This document shows positions 1 through 8,030 of a stretch of DNA of 60,649 nucleotides, piece after piece. The translations under genes were made by a program, and so were the position numbers. The notes under the pieces were generated by a model. The model ran no database searches. It was not told the origin of the DNA and saw nothing but the letters and a program-made list of their open reading frames with translations. Origin of the DNA: Oscillospiraceae bacterium (lineage in GTDB: Bacteria; Bacillota; Clostridia; UMGS1810); contig SVJZ01000011.1 in the NCBI GenBank assembly GCA_015068705.1, positions 1 to 60,649 on the forward strand, written 5' to 3'. Each line of letters starts with the position of its first letter. Position 1 is the first letter of the stretch.

Positions 1-1367
1 GGTTTTTCTGCGTCGTCAGCCTTTTCGGCAGTTTTCTTTGCGGCAGGCTTTTTTGCTGCGGTTTTCTTTGCAGCGGGTTTCTTTGCAGCCGCATTTTCAA
101 CCAGGAAATCTACTGCCTTGCGCATCTTCAGATCCTGCTTCATGCTTTCTTTTTCAGCATCATGGATCAGTTCTTTGATTTTATCCAGCTCCATGCCGTA
201 CATTTCTGCCATGCGTGCCATTTCTTTTTCAACATCTTCGTCGGTTACTGCAAAATCCTCTTTCGCAGCAATCGCCTCAAGTACCAGGTTGGTCTTAACC
301 TGTGCAGCAGCCTGATCCTTAAACTGCTCGCGGAATGCAGCCGGTGTGCTGCCGGTAATCTGCAGATACCGCTCCAGATTCAAGCCCTGGGAAGACAGAC
401 GATAATCAAAATCACGCATGATGGAATCAATCTGACTGTCAATCATGCACTCAGGAATTTCTACAGTGCAGTTTTCGCAAACAGCCTCGAGCACTTTTCC
501 TTCAAATTCACCCTTGGTTCTGTTTTCATTGGACGCATCTAGTTTTGCTTTGATATCGTTTTTATATTCTTCCAAAGTGTCAAAATCGCTCACATCTTTT
601 GCAAAATCGTCGTTGAGTTCGGGCAGTTCCTTCTCTTTGATTTCTTTTACAGTTACTTTAAACACTGCCGGTTTGCCCTTGAGTTCTTCTGCATGATACT
701 CCTCGGGGAAGGTCACATTTACGTCGGTTTCCTTACCGATTTCCGCACCAACCAGTGCGTCCTCAAAACCGGGAATAAACTGACCGCTACCAATCTCCAA
801 GGTGTGATTTTCGCCCTTGCCGCCGGCAAATGCAACACCATCAACAAAGCCCTCAAAATCGATTACGGTGATATCGCCCATTTTCACAGCGCGATCCTCA
901 ACAGTAATCATACGGCTGTTCTTTTCGCGTACTGCGTCAATCTCTTTCTGTACATCTTCGTCGGTAGTTTTATACTCAACCTTCTCTGCCGAAACACCTT
1001 TATACTCACCCAGCTCAACCTCGGGTTTTACGGTAACCAGAGCGGTAATCACCAACGGCTCGCCATGACCGATGCTCTCGATATCGATCTCCGGACGGTC
1101 AACCGGCTCAATTCCTGCCTCTTTTACAGCTGCCTCATAGGCATCCGGGCAAACGAAATTAACGGCATCCTCATAGAAAACGCCCTCTCCGTAAAACTGC
1201 TCAATAATACCACGAGGCGCTTTGCCCTTGCGGAAACCGGGAATGTTGATTTTTTTCACATTCTTGCGATAGGCCTGATTGATGCCCTCTGCAAAGGTTT
1301 CTTTGTCAATCTCAATGGTCAGTTTCACTACATTTTTTGCAGTATCCTCTTTTTTTACCAGTTTCAT
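1..1367 (-). CDS. tig: Trigger factor (partial, C-terminus runs off the window)
   Basis: Ribosome-associated peptidyl-prolyl isomerase and chaperone that meets nascent chains at the exit tunnel. The 455 visible residues start MKLVKKEDTAKN after a GGGGGA ribosome-binding site. They include the ribosome-binding signature NIPGFRKGKAPRG near residues 41-53 and a central FKBP-type domain (DITVIDFEGFVDG, FPEEYHAEELKGK), followed by the helical C-terminal domain. The end is odd: after the usual domain there is a Lys/Ala/Pro tail (AAAKKPAAKKTAAKKPAAKK, then TAEKADDAEK) that is still open at the window edge. Ordinary trigger factors of about 430 residues end near the start of this tail. The family call is firm. 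The tail may be a lineage-specific nucleic-acid or ribosome contact, which is inference. Confidence 0.96.
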   Translation of the reverse strand, partial: MKLVKKEDTAKNVVKLTIEIDKETFAEGINQAYRKNVKKINIPGFRKGKAPRGIIEQFYGEGVFYEDAVNFVCPDAYEAAVKEAGIEPVDRPEIDIESIGHGEPLVITALVTVKPEVELGEYKGVSAEKVEYKTTDEDVQKEIDAVREKNSRMITVEDRAVKMGDITVIDFEGFVDGVAFAGGKGENHTLEIGSGQFIPGFEDALVGAEIGKETDVNVTFPEEYHAEELKGKPAVFKVTVKEIKEKELPELNDDFAKDVSDFDTLEEYKNDIKAKLDASNENRTKGEFEGKVLEAVCENCTVEIPECMIDSQIDSIMRDFDYRLSSQGLNLERYLQITGSTPAAFREQFKDQAAAQVKTNLVLEAIAAKEDFAVTDEDVEKEMARMAEMYGMELDKIKELIHDAEKESMKQDLKMRKAVDFLVENAAAKKPAAKKTAAKKPAAKKTAEKADDAEK

Positions 1368-1421
1368 TTGTTTTAGGTCCCCCTATTACATAGATTTTTC
1401 ATTGGTATTTACTAACAATAC

Positions 1422-1445
1422 ATTATACCATGCTTTTTTCAAAAA
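1422..1445 (-). promoter_or_regulatory. Probable extended -10 promoter for tig
   Basis: On the minus strand TGGTATAAT (TATAAT at 1427-1422) lies about 55 bases before the trigger factor start. The TGn extension is present, but the hexamer 17 bases upstream is a poor -35 match, so this would be an extended -10 promoter. Confidence 0.45.
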
Positions 1446-1467
1446 TTCCACTGTTTTTTGATTTTTT

Positions 1468-2175
1468 TTAAAAAGTTATGCGATATGGTGAAAATTGGAG
1501 ATAGTCTGCCGACACCAGTTTGTATATAACGCCATTAAAATCCCCTTCCAACGCATTTGAAAACCCTGCGGCGTGCAAATGTCCATACAGGCAAACCCTC
1601 ACTCCGTACTTGTCAAACAGTTTCGCATACGCCTCATTGACCTGCTTTAATCGTGTGATGGGCGGATAGTGTGTTGCAAACACCAATGTGCTCGCACCAG
1701 ACTTGGCAGCCTCTTCCAACGACAATTCAGCCCGTATCAGTTCGCGGTCAAAAATCTTTCTGTCCTCTGCGCCGAATCCCTCGATGCTCGGGTCATTCCA
1801 CCCGCGGTTTCCGGCGATGGCAACATCTCCACATACATATGCATTGTTGTGCAAAAGTTCAATGCTTCCAAATCCCTTTTCCGCGACATAGCCACGCATT
1901 TTGGTGATACTTTCCCACCAGTAGTCATGGTTACCCTTCATCAATATCTTTTTTCCTGGAAGAGAATGTAAAAAACTAAAATCGGCTTCACATTCTGCAA
2001 GATAGGTCGCCCAGGACACATCACCATTGATAATTACCGTGTCCTCTTCCCCTACCAAACGCGTCCAGTTTTCCTCAATCCGCTCCATATAGTCTTGCCA
2101 ACGATTTCCAAATATATCCATCGGTTTATCAATACTTTTGGCAAGATGCAGGTCAGACATTGCAAAAAGCGCCAT
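1468..2175 (-). CDS. Metallophosphoesterase family protein
   Basis: Calcineurin-like phosphoesterase of 235 residues, probably cytosolic because it has no signal peptide or membrane segment. All metal-binding blocks are present in order: SDLHLA at the N-terminus, NGDVSW, GNHDYWW, THYPP and a closing GHLHAAG. I start it at MALFAMSDLHL because GGGAGGTGG lies 4-9 bases upstream; an earlier in-frame ATG would add 12 residues with no better ribosome-binding site. Substrate is unknown; such proteins hydrolyse phosphomonoesters or diesters. It ends about 100 bases upstream of trigger factor and follows the tRNA-Leu terminator, so it is probably transcribed alone or by read-through. Confidence 0.88.
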   Translation of the reverse strand: MALFAMSDLHLAKSIDKPMDIFGNRWQDYMERIEENWTRLVGEEDTVIINGDVSWATYLAECEADFSFLHSLPGKKILMKGNHDYWWESITKMRGYVAEKGFGSIELLHNNAYVCGDVAIAGNRGWNDPSIEGFGAEDRKIFDRELIRAELSLEEAAKSGASTLVFATHYPPITRLKQVNEAYAKLFDKYGVRVCLYGHLHAAGFSNALEGDFNGVIYKLVSADYLQFSPYRITF

Positions 2176-2217
2176 CCATCCACCTCCCACGTCCATTTTG
2201 GCACATGGCATGATATT

Positions 2218-2257
2218 GAAAAATCGACAAGCCTCATACCGAAACTTGTCGATTTTT
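2218..2257 (-). terminator. Rho-independent terminator after tRNA-Leu
   Basis: Arms GAAAAATCGACAAG (2218-2231) and CTTGTCGATTTTT (2245-2257) form a perfect stem of about 13 bp, immediately 3' of the tRNA on the minus strand and followed by a T-run. The A/T-flanked stem could act in both directions. Confidence 0.8.
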
Positions 2258-2340
2258 GGTGCGAGTGACGGGACTTGAACCCGTACGCCATAAGCACACG
2301 CCCCTCAAACGTGCCTGTCTGCCAATTCCAGCACACTCGC
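2257..2340 (-). tRNA. tRNA-Leu (anticodon GAG)
   Basis: 84 nt including an encoded CCA end. The acceptor stem GCGAGTG pairs with CACTCGC, the D-arm is CTGGAATTGGCAGACAG, the anticodon stem CACGT/GCGTG closes a 7-base loop TTGAGGG (anticodon GAG, reading CUC/CUU), and the T-arm is ACGGG-TTCAAGT-CCCGT. The long variable arm is typical of the class II leucine tRNA. It has its own promoter and terminator, so it is a single-tRNA transcription unit. Confidence 0.95.
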
Positions 2341-2362
2341 ATATTCTCTTGACAACGTTAAT

Positions 2363-2391
2363 AGTATAGCAAAGAATTTCCATGGTGTCAA
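2363..2391 (-). promoter_or_regulatory. Sigma-A promoter for tRNA-Leu
   Basis: TTGACA (2391-2386), a 17-base spacer and TATACT (2368-2363), 23 bases before the mature tRNA 5' end on the same strand. Confidence 0.85.
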
Positions 2392-2582
2392 TATAAAAAT
2401 TCAAAAAAACGAAAACTTTTTTAAAAAACTTTTCCTACATTATATATAAACAGCATATCAACAAAGCATGCACAGCATCTAACCACACAACACTGCATAC
2501 ATAACCGGCACATCAACAAAATATATACTATATGATACCAAAAACACTGCACAAAATGAGCATTCACAAAATGCTTCCACAA

Positions 2583-2619
2583 CAAAAAACACCGCCGCCC
2601 CGTGACAAAGAGGCGGCGG
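2583..2619 (-). terminator. Terminator of the Asp23-family gene
   Basis: GC-only arms CCGCCGCC (2592-2599) and GGCGGCGG (2612-2619) with a 12-base loop, followed on the minus strand by TGTTTTTTGTT. It lies just past the stop codon of the gene at 2628-3053. The remaining DNA between here and the tRNA promoter (2392-2582) is A/T-rich with CACA/CATC-rich stretches, and I see no gene in it. Confidence 0.85.
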
Positions 2620-2627
2620 AACATGTA

Positions 2628-3053
2628 TTAGTTCTGTTTTTCTTCCTGCTCGGAAACCACTTCGGCAGCGGGTTCTTTAAACTCAACACCAACTACATGG
2701 ATATTGACTTTGCTCACCAGAAGTCCTGTCATGGATTCAATCGATTTTTTTACATTCTCCTGAATTTCCCATGCCACCTCGGGGATGCGCACGCCATATT
2801 CGATGATTACGCTGATATCAGCAGCCACCTCTTTTTCGCTAATGGCAACCTTTACTCCTTTGGACAAACTCTTTTTGCCCAACATCTGCGCGATATCTCC
2901 GGTAATTGACCCGCCCATGCCGCAAACGCCTTTCACTTCATTGACTGCAATTCCTGCAATGGTGGAAACCACTTCTTCGGAAATTTTAATATTGCCTGCA
3001 TTTTCAGCATTTTGCTCGGTATTTTCCGGCACTACAATCTTGGATTCTTCCAT
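2628..3053 (-). CDS. Asp23/Gls24 (DUF322) family protein, YqhY-like
   Basis: Small acidic cytosolic protein (141 aa). It carries the Asp23 core: IKISEEVVSTIAGIAVNEVKGV near residues 23-44, the glycine patch GMGGSI, and VAADISVIIEYGVRIPEVAWEIQENVKKSIE leading to VNIHVVGVEF. The extremities (EESKIVVPENTEQ and EPAAEVVSEQEEKQ) are low-complexity and acidic. In Bacillus a relative (yqhY) sits between the fatty-acid genes and spoIIIA, so the position beside spoIIIAH is conserved context. Such proteins are linked to envelope or lipid homeostasis, but the biochemical role is unsettled. It has its own promoter and a strong terminator. A GGGAGG site precedes the ATG. Confidence 0.88.
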   Translation of the reverse strand: MEESKIVVPENTEQNAENAGNIKISEEVVSTIAGIAVNEVKGVCGMGGSITGDIAQMLGKKSLSKGVKVAISEKEVAADISVIIEYGVRIPEVAWEIQENVKKSIESMTGLLVSKVNIHVVGVEFKEPAAEVVSEQEEKQN

Positions 3054-3122
3054 TTGAAATTACCTCCCGTTTGTTTCGTAATGAGCGGCAGTAAAACCGC
3101 ACGTTTTTTCTTGATAATAAGT

Positions 3123-3151
3123 ATTATATCATAACTTTTAATTTACTTCAA
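3123..3151 (-). promoter_or_regulatory. Sigma-A promoter for the Asp23-family gene
   Basis: TTGAAG (3151-3146), 17 bases, TATAAT (3128-3123). The -35 element lies inside the last codons of spoIIIAH, so the vegetative gene can be read independently of the sporulation operon. A small GCGGCAGTAAAACCGC hairpin lies in the 5' leader at about 3085-3101. Confidence 0.7.
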
Positions 3152-3650
3152 CTATTTTTATATTATTTTCTTTTGCATGTTCTGAAACAATGTCTTTGAT
3201 GCGTGCAGTTTCCGGTGCGGTAAGTCCCTGCGCTCGCACTGTAACAGTCACACTGTCCTCTGCAATAAAAACCACCGCATCCGCAAACCCTTTGGCTTTA
3301 ATGAGATTTTCAATATTCCCTTCGGTTTCCACGTTTTTGGAAATCACCATAATCTTTTCCTGGGCTTGCTCCTTTGCCTCCTGCGACGAATTTGCATTAT
3401 TAATGGTAGCGTTTAAAATCTCCAAAGATTTTGCTCGCACACTTTCCCGATTTACCCGACACGCCGCAAAATAATCACCATTCTCCACGCCATCCACCAT
3501 CTGTACCTGCCCGACAGGTTCTTCCTGCACCGTGCCGGATACTGGTTCATCCACACTTGTTTCTTCGTATTGCCAATTCAGATACCCTGCAATCCCCACC
3601 ATTACAATCAATGTTGCCATAACAATCTGTTTTCTTTTTAAAACCATCAT
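3138..3650 (-). CDS. spoIIIAH: Stage III sporulation protein AH
   Basis: Mother-cell component of the channel linking mother cell and forespore; in Bacillus its extracellular ring domain binds SpoIIQ across the intermembrane space. Here 170 aa, with a single N-terminal membrane segment (about residues 10-25, IVMATLIVMVGIAGYLNW), a Glu/Pro/Val linker and a C-terminal EscJ/PrgK-like ring-building domain (residues about 60-170, ending RIKDIVSEHAKENNIKIVEVN). GGAGGAAGAAAA precedes a double ATG; either could start. It is the last gene of an eight-gene spoIIIA operon and is shorter than the Bacillus protein. Confidence 0.9.
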   Translation of the reverse strand: MMVLKRKQIVMATLIVMVGIAGYLNWQYEETSVDEPVSGTVQEEPVGQVQMVDGVENGDYFAACRVNRESVRAKSLEILNATINNANSSQEAKEQAQEKIMVISKNVETEGNIENLIKAKGFADAVVFIAEDSVTVTVRAQGLTAPETARIKDIVSEHAKENNIKIVEVN

Positions 3651-3670
3651 TTTTCTTCCTCCTATTCATT

Positions 3671-4216
3671 CTATTTGGCTTTGGGTAATACTTGTATCCT
3701 GTGATACGGAACATCCATCACCGCCGCAACTGCATTCATTACGTTCATCCGGACGTTCACATTTCCGGCCCCTTCCGCCACAATCAGCACCCCCCGTATC
3801 TTTGGCTCAATTTCTTTGCTGATAAATGGCGTGCTCTCGTTGCCGGAATTAACCATTACCGTTTCTGTTTCCTCGTTTGATTCTGTCGATTGCCTTCCTC
3901 CCCCCTGCACATCAGTTTCCGTCGAATCCAAAACAGTTCCGGTGCGATTGACTACCGTAACATATTCCTTTCCGGTATCATAGGTAATCATCACATCCAC
4001 ATCTCCCACTCCGGAAACGCTTGCTAAAATTGTTTCCAGGCGTCGTTCTGTCTTGGTTTCATCCGTCTTTTTTTCTGACTGCTTGACCTCTTTTCCCGAA
4101 CCGGAAGTAAACAGAAAATTGCTTGCCAATATCATAAGTATTCCAACAATCAAAATAATATACAGGTTGTTGTTTTTCTTTTTGAAAAAAATAGTTTTCC
4201 AATTAAATTCCGGCAC
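3671..4216 (-). CDS. spoIIIAG: Stage III sporulation protein AG
   Basis: Ring-forming component of the SpoIIIA-SpoIIQ channel. One membrane segment near residues 18-37 (LYIILIVGILMILASNFLF), then a soluble domain with the family pattern LETILASVSGVGDVDVMITYDTG and a terminal repeat-like block KIRGVLIVAEGAGNVNVRMN. I choose the GTG at 4216 (181 aa, VPEFNWKTIFF): AAGGAG lies 9 bases upstream, whereas the ATG 10 codons earlier (4246) overlaps spoIIIAF by 28 bases and has no ribosome-binding site. With this start the gene begins 2 bases after the spoIIIAF stop codon, the tight spacing expected of translational coupling. Confidence 0.88.
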   Translation of the reverse strand: MPEFNWKTIFFKKKNNNLYIILIVGILMILASNFLFTSGSGKEVKQSEKKTDETKTERRLETILASVSGVGDVDVMITYDTGKEYVTVVNRTGTVLDSTETDVQGGGRQSTESNEETETVMVNSGNESTPFISKEIEPKIRGVLIVAEGAGNVNVRMNVMNAVAAVMDVPYHRIQVLPKAK

Positions 4217-4218
4217 AC

Positions 4219-4701
4219 TTACTCTCTCCTTTTTGGGGCTAACCATTCTGCCACAGATACATCATAAGTAGTTTTGATAAACCCCTCGATTTCTTGGCGT
4301 TTCTCTTCATCACCTGCAATGTGCACTGTTATCTGCTTTCCGTCAAATTCGGTCAACACCTGACATGTCACTGAAAATTTTTTATAAATCGCATCTTGGA
4401 TTTCGTTTGAAAGTGATTGGGAAAAATGTTTTTTGATCAAATTATCCTGAATCCCCTCAACACTTGTGTGCACCTGCTCACTTTGCTCGGAAAACACCTG
4501 TTCTGACGTTAGATATGGAAGCTCCATATTCTTTAAAGACGGAATATGGATAACAGGTTTTATAATCGCAAACATAATCAATAATCCCACAACCAGTTTG
4601 ATATATTTTTTAAATGAGCTTCCGGGCATGATCATTTCCAGTAAAACCGAAAATAAAATTACCACAATGATGCTCATGATGTATTCCCGTATAAATTCCA
4701 T
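4219..4701 (-). CDS. spoIIIAF: Stage III sporulation protein AF
   Basis: Mother-cell membrane protein of the SpoIIIA complex, 160 aa. Two N-terminal membrane helices are visible (about residues 6-24, IREYIMSIIVVILFSVLLEM, and 32-50, YIKLVVGLLIMFAIIKPVI), followed by a soluble domain of about 100 residues. The start is the ATG at 4701, 5 bases after AAGGGTGG; a GTG three codons upstream sits inside that site and is unlikely. The stop codon lies in the ribosome-binding region of spoIIIAG (AAAGGAGAGAGTAA). Confidence 0.87.
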   Translation of the reverse strand: MEFIREYIMSIIVVILFSVLLEMIMPGSSFKKYIKLVVGLLIMFAIIKPVIHIPSLKNMELPYLTSEQVFSEQSEQVHTSVEGIQDNLIKKHFSQSLSNEIQDAIYKKFSVTCQVLTEFDGKQITVHIAGDEEKRQEIEGFIKTTYDVSVAEWLAPKRRE

Positions 4702-4716
4702 CTTTTCCACCCTTTT

Positions 4717-5871
4717 TCAGGAAATCATATGTGTCAGGTTTCCAAATCCGATTACCACCGCAACAGAAAGGATAAACATCAGCGTCACCGAAACCACCAT
4801 CAAAAACAAATAGGTTACAGCAGATGCCGCACTGTTCATCAATTCCACAATTCGCTTATCCGATAGCGGTTCAATCACGCTTGCAGTCAGTTTATACATT
4901 CCAATCAATGCCAACAATTCCAGCGCCGGAACGGCACAAATCAGTATCAACACCACAACCCCTGCAACGCCAACAGAATTTTTCAATATTACCGTGGAAG
5001 ACATTACGGTATCCACCGACTCGGAAAGCAGTCCTCCCACCACCGGGATAAAATTTCCAACCGCATATTTCATTGCCTTCACACCAACACCATCCGCCGC
5101 AGAAGTTCCGATTCCTGCCAATGACAAAATCCCCACAAAAAAAGTGAGTAATATTCCCAAAAGCCAAGTAATAAGCTGCCGAGAAAATCGAATTAGGTTG
5201 CTAATATGAAACTTATCCGAAAGATTATTGATCATGCTTAAAATGCTAATCCAGAAAAGAAACGGCAACAATATACTTTCTATCAGACTTCCGATCAACT
5301 GAACAAACCATAAAAACAACGGTTCCAACGTAACTGCTGTTGACACGCTTCCACAGCTCATCAAAAGACCGACATAGGTAGGAACCGCCGCCTTTAAAAA
5401 AACTACCTGGTCACTGATTACTCCTCTTGCCAGGGTGACACATGTATAAAAACCTCGTACCAGAATCCCCACAAAAAGAATATAACATGCAAAAAACGCA
5501 ACCTCTGCCACACTTTTGCTCTGAAAAGAACTTTGCAGATTTGCTGCCACCGCACAGATGATTGACAAAACAATAAGGGTAAGCATAATGTGTAGATTTT
5601 CATATACTTCTTTGCTGAAAACCCGAAGCACACTACCCAATATCGTTTTCGGAGAAAAGATATTTTCTCCCGACGTGAGCGATTCTACCAGTGCATTAAA
5701 ATCAAATGACGGCGATATTTCTTCCAGTCCCTCGCTTTGCCGCACAGCACGTTCCATTGCAGAAAATCCCAGCTCTTTTCTCTGCTCATTTACCATTGTG
5801 CTTTCCTGTGCAGATACCCCAAGCGGACAAAGCAAAAAAACAAGTATCGTAAACCGGAGTATGTATTTCAT
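4717..5871 (-). CDS. spoIIIAE: Stage III sporulation protein AE
   Basis: Polytopic membrane protein proposed to form the conducting part of the mother cell-forespore channel. 384 aa. It opens with a signal-like segment (MKYILRFTILVFLLCPLGVSA, possible cleavage after residue 21), then a soluble stretch and at least six hydrophobic segments, including VLSIICAVAANL, FLWFVQLIGSLIESILLPFL, GILLTFFVGILSLAGIG and VVVLILICAVPALELLALIG. The start follows GAGGTGAAGCCG; an in-frame ATG 10 codons upstream lacks a site. Length and gene position (between AF and AD) agree with the family. Confidence 0.92.
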   Translation of the reverse strand: MKYILRFTILVFLLCPLGVSAQESTMVNEQRKELGFSAMERAVRQSEGLEEISPSFDFNALVESLTSGENIFSPKTILGSVLRVFSKEVYENLHIMLTLIVLSIICAVAANLQSSFQSKSVAEVAFFACYILFVGILVRGFYTCVTLARGVISDQVVFLKAAVPTYVGLLMSCGSVSTAVTLEPLFLWFVQLIGSLIESILLPFLFWISILSMINNLSDKFHISNLIRFSRQLITWLLGILLTFFVGILSLAGIGTSAADGVGVKAMKYAVGNFIPVVGGLLSESVDTVMSSTVILKNSVGVAGVVVLILICAVPALELLALIGMYKLTASVIEPLSDKRIVELMNSAASAVTYLFLMVVSVTLMFILSVAVVIGFGNLTHMIS

Positions 5872-5897
5872 CGGCTTCACCTCTTTTGTATGTATAT

Positions 5898-6287
5898 TCA
5901 AATCATGCCAATGAGCAAATTGAGCAAGGATAACATGATAGGCGATGACAAATACACAATCAGCACCTTGCCGGCAAGTTCTACTTTTGCAGAAATCCCC
6001 GTTTCGCCGGCATCTTTACATACCTGCGCCCCAAACTCGCACAAATATGCCACCGCGATGATTTTAAACACAATTGCAATATAAGAAGTATCCAGATTAA
6101 TCCGCCCACTGATTTGGCGAATCAGTTCTAATACTTCTTCCAGGTAACGTGCAGTTGTTCCCAGAATAATCACGCCTGCTGCAATTCCAACCATTATGGC
6201 CATTTCGGGTCGATGTGGCTTTAATACGGCAATGAGCAGAGTTGCAACAATTGCGATCATGACTATCTGGACAATCCCCACCTGCAT
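5898..6287 (-). CDS. spoIIIAD: Stage III sporulation protein AD
   Basis: Small membrane protein (129 aa) of the SpoIIIA complex. Hydrophobic segments occupy about residues 3-22 (VGIVQIVMIAIVATLLIAVL), 29-45 (MAIMVGIAAGVIILG), 70-85 and 104-127. The loop around RYLEEVLELIRQISGRINLDTSYIAIVFKIIAVAYLCEFG is characteristic. GGAGGATG precedes the ATG. It stands 26 bases upstream of spoIIIAE and 19 downstream of spoIIIAC. Confidence 0.93.
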   Translation of the reverse strand: MQVGIVQIVMIAIVATLLIAVLKPHRPEMAIMVGIAAGVIILGTTARYLEEVLELIRQISGRINLDTSYIAIVFKIIAVAYLCEFGAQVCKDAGETGISAKVELAGKVLIVYLSSPIMLSLLNLLIGMI

Positions 6288-6306
6288 CCTCCCTCCTCAT
6301 AAGTAT

Positions 6307-6504
6307 TTAAAGGCGAAATATCATCTTGATGGTATTAAACAACTCGCTGATTTGTTTTACAATCATGAGCATCACCACAATCAAACCGGCAAGCGTGGTC
6401 ATCATCGCCTGTTCTTCCCGACCCGAACGAATGAGTAACTGATTGAGCACTGCAACCAGTATACCAATTGCAGCAATTTGAAAAATCAAATCCACATTCA
6501 TCAT
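6307..6504 (-). CDS. spoIIIAC: Stage III sporulation protein AC
   Basis: 65-residue integral membrane protein with two hydrophobic helices (DLIFQIAAIGILVAVLNQLL and MMTTLAGLIVVMLMIVKQI), matching the AC family in length and in the central RSGREEQ loop. AGGGGGGAGAA precedes a double ATG. It lies between spoIIIAB and spoIIIAD as in other spore formers. Confidence 0.94.
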   Translation of the reverse strand: MMNVDLIFQIAAIGILVAVLNQLLIRSGREEQAMMTTLAGLIVVMLMIVKQISELFNTIKMIFRL

Positions 6505-6519
6505 TTCTCCCCCCTTGTG

Positions 6520-7041
6520 CTAAATCAACAGAATGCAGATAAGTAACCCCGTATATATTCCCAAGCTGGTGAACAGACGCTGATTTTTATCCCTTTTTTC
6601 TTCCGCATCTGCAAGGTGTATGGCAAGTCGCTCCTGCAGCGAAGAAATCCCGGAAATTTGCCCTTCAACATCTCCTGAGCCCAATACCATTCCAAATTCC
6701 TGCAGGGTTTTCATATCCTCCCGGTTGAGTGCCAGACCTGATTTGTGTTCCTCCAACGCCCTCTCCCACGCCTTTGCCACAGTAATGCCGTCCGGATCGT
6801 CTACATATACCGAAACTGTATCAAAAAACCGCTTTATCTCACCACAAGTATGCGTGGCGAGTTTTTCAAAGGCCTTTCCGAGTGTTGTCCTGGTAAAACG
6901 CAGTTCATTACAAAGCAATGATGCGGCATTGATGAACGTTTCCAATTCTTCTGCTCTTCTCTTTATTTCACGGGATTTTCCAAACCCCAGTGCAGTTGTT
7001 GCAGATACGATGGCAACACAACCCATCCATTTAAAAATCAT
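6520..7041 (-). CDS. spoIIIAB: Stage III sporulation protein AB
   Basis: Membrane-anchored protein of the SpoIIIA complex whose soluble domain resembles type II/IV secretion GspF-like coiled regions. 173 aa: an N-terminal helix (FKWMGCVAIVSATTALGFG), a helical domain with the conserved stretch LETFINAASLLCNELRFTRTTLGKAFEKLA, and a terminal hydrophobic segment (LGIYTGLLICILLI). I start at MIFKWMG, 6 bases after CGGAGGG; it overlaps the end of spoIIIAA by 11 bases, indicating coupled translation. Confidence 0.92.
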   Translation of the reverse strand: MIFKWMGCVAIVSATTALGFGKSREIKRRAEELETFINAASLLCNELRFTRTTLGKAFEKLATHTCGEIKRFFDTVSVYVDDPDGITVAKAWERALEEHKSGLALNREDMKTLQEFGMVLGSGDVEGQISGISSLQERLAIHLADAEEKRDKNQRLFTSLGIYTGLLICILLI

Positions 7042-7972
7042 GATTTTCCCTCCGAAAAACACCCTCCACTGTCCCGGCGCCATGGCGACGGCTTAACAAA
7101 ATAACTCTGTCAAATACCGGCAACAATTCTGCCATAACAGGACGTTTGTGCAAATCCTCCAGGCAGCTTCCATGTACGGTGGTAATCACCTTTACACCCG
7201 AGTTAATTGCATCATACACCGCCTCTGCATCCTCTTTGCGGCCCATTTCGTCAGTCAATATCACCTGAGGCGACATACCTCGTATCAATATCAGCATTCC
7301 CTTATCCTTTGGGCATCCGGAAATCACTTCGGTACGCACCCCCACGTCATTTTGTGCCACTCCCTCCGACATGGCGGCAATCTCCCCACGCTCGTCCACA
7401 ACACCCACACGATAATCTCTTCCCAATGTACGGGTAATATCCCTTAACAAGGTTGTTTTTCCACATTGTGGCGCAGACAAAATGAGTGTATTATAAATCT
7501 GCCCATCCGGTGCAATAATATCTTGTATGACAGTGTTTGCAAAGCCTTTGACTTCCCGTCTGATGCGCAGATTTACTCCAGAAATTTCCTTAAAATGCAA
7601 CACTTCACCCTTTTCCAACACAGCCGTCCCCACGATTCCGGCGCGATGTCCATATGGCAGAGATAAAAAACCCTGTTTCAACTGTTCGGTACAGGCATAC
7701 AGCGAATTTTTGGTCAATAGCGAAATCGTTTCCTCCAATGCTTGTCTGCTGCAAATGATTGCTCGCTCAGCACATAAGGTTTGTCCGGCATCCGGTGTCA
7801 CAAAAAAGGATGTGCCACTCCCATAAATGGTAACCGGACGTTCTGCGCCCAACCGAATTTCCTCCATATCGTTCCTGCAAGAAACCGGCAATCTCTTGAG
7901 GACACCCCTCAATTGTGCAGAAATATATGGAAATATTTCGTGTTCCAAATCATTTTTCTCCAAATATCTCAT
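7031..7972 (-). CDS. spoIIIAA: Stage III sporulation protein AA (ATPase)
   Basis: Cytosolic ATPase thought to energise the SpoIIIA channel, related to secretion ATPases. 313 aa with a Walker A-like loop SAPQCGKTTLLRD near residues 166-178, an acidic Walker B-like region (VGVVDERGEIA) and downstream VILTDEMGRKEDAEAVYDAI. The start MRYLEKNDLEH follows GAGGTGAAACC; an upstream in-frame ATG would add 24 residues running through a hairpin. First gene of the operon AA-AB-AC-AD-AE-AF-AG-AH. In Bacillus the operon is read by mother-cell sigma-E; I could not identify a convincing sigma-E promoter here. Confidence 0.94.
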   Translation of the reverse strand: MRYLEKNDLEHEIFPYISAQLRGVLKRLPVSCRNDMEEIRLGAERPVTIYGSGTSFFVTPDAGQTLCAERAIICSRQALEETISLLTKNSLYACTEQLKQGFLSLPYGHRAGIVGTAVLEKGEVLHFKEISGVNLRIRREVKGFANTVIQDIIAPDGQIYNTLILSAPQCGKTTLLRDITRTLGRDYRVGVVDERGEIAAMSEGVAQNDVGVRTEVISGCPKDKGMLILIRGMSPQVILTDEMGRKEDAEAVYDAINSGVKVITTVHGSCLEDLHKRPVMAELLPVFDRVILLSRRHGAGTVEGVFRRENHDF

Positions 7973-7983
7973 TGGTTTCACCT

Positions 7984-8011
7984 CATGTTTCCATCCATAT
8001 GCGGAAACATG
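7984..8011. other. Perfect hairpin in the spoIIIAA leader
   Basis: CATGTTTCC (7984-7992) and GGAAACATG (8003-8011) are perfect 9-bp arms with a 10-base loop. Read on the minus strand the stem abuts the GAGGTGA ribosome-binding site of spoIIIAA, so it could influence translation initiation or mRNA stability, or be a DNA operator. Confidence 0.6.
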
Positions 8012-8030
8012 ACATTTTAGAACAATCATT

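Noticed and set aside
2421-2624. Cys-rich 67-codon minus-strand frame between tRNA-Leu and the Asp23 gene
   Set aside because: It begins inside the terminator hairpin of the Asp23 gene, has no ribosome-binding site, and its Cys/Phe content reflects the repetitive A/T- and CA-rich DNA.
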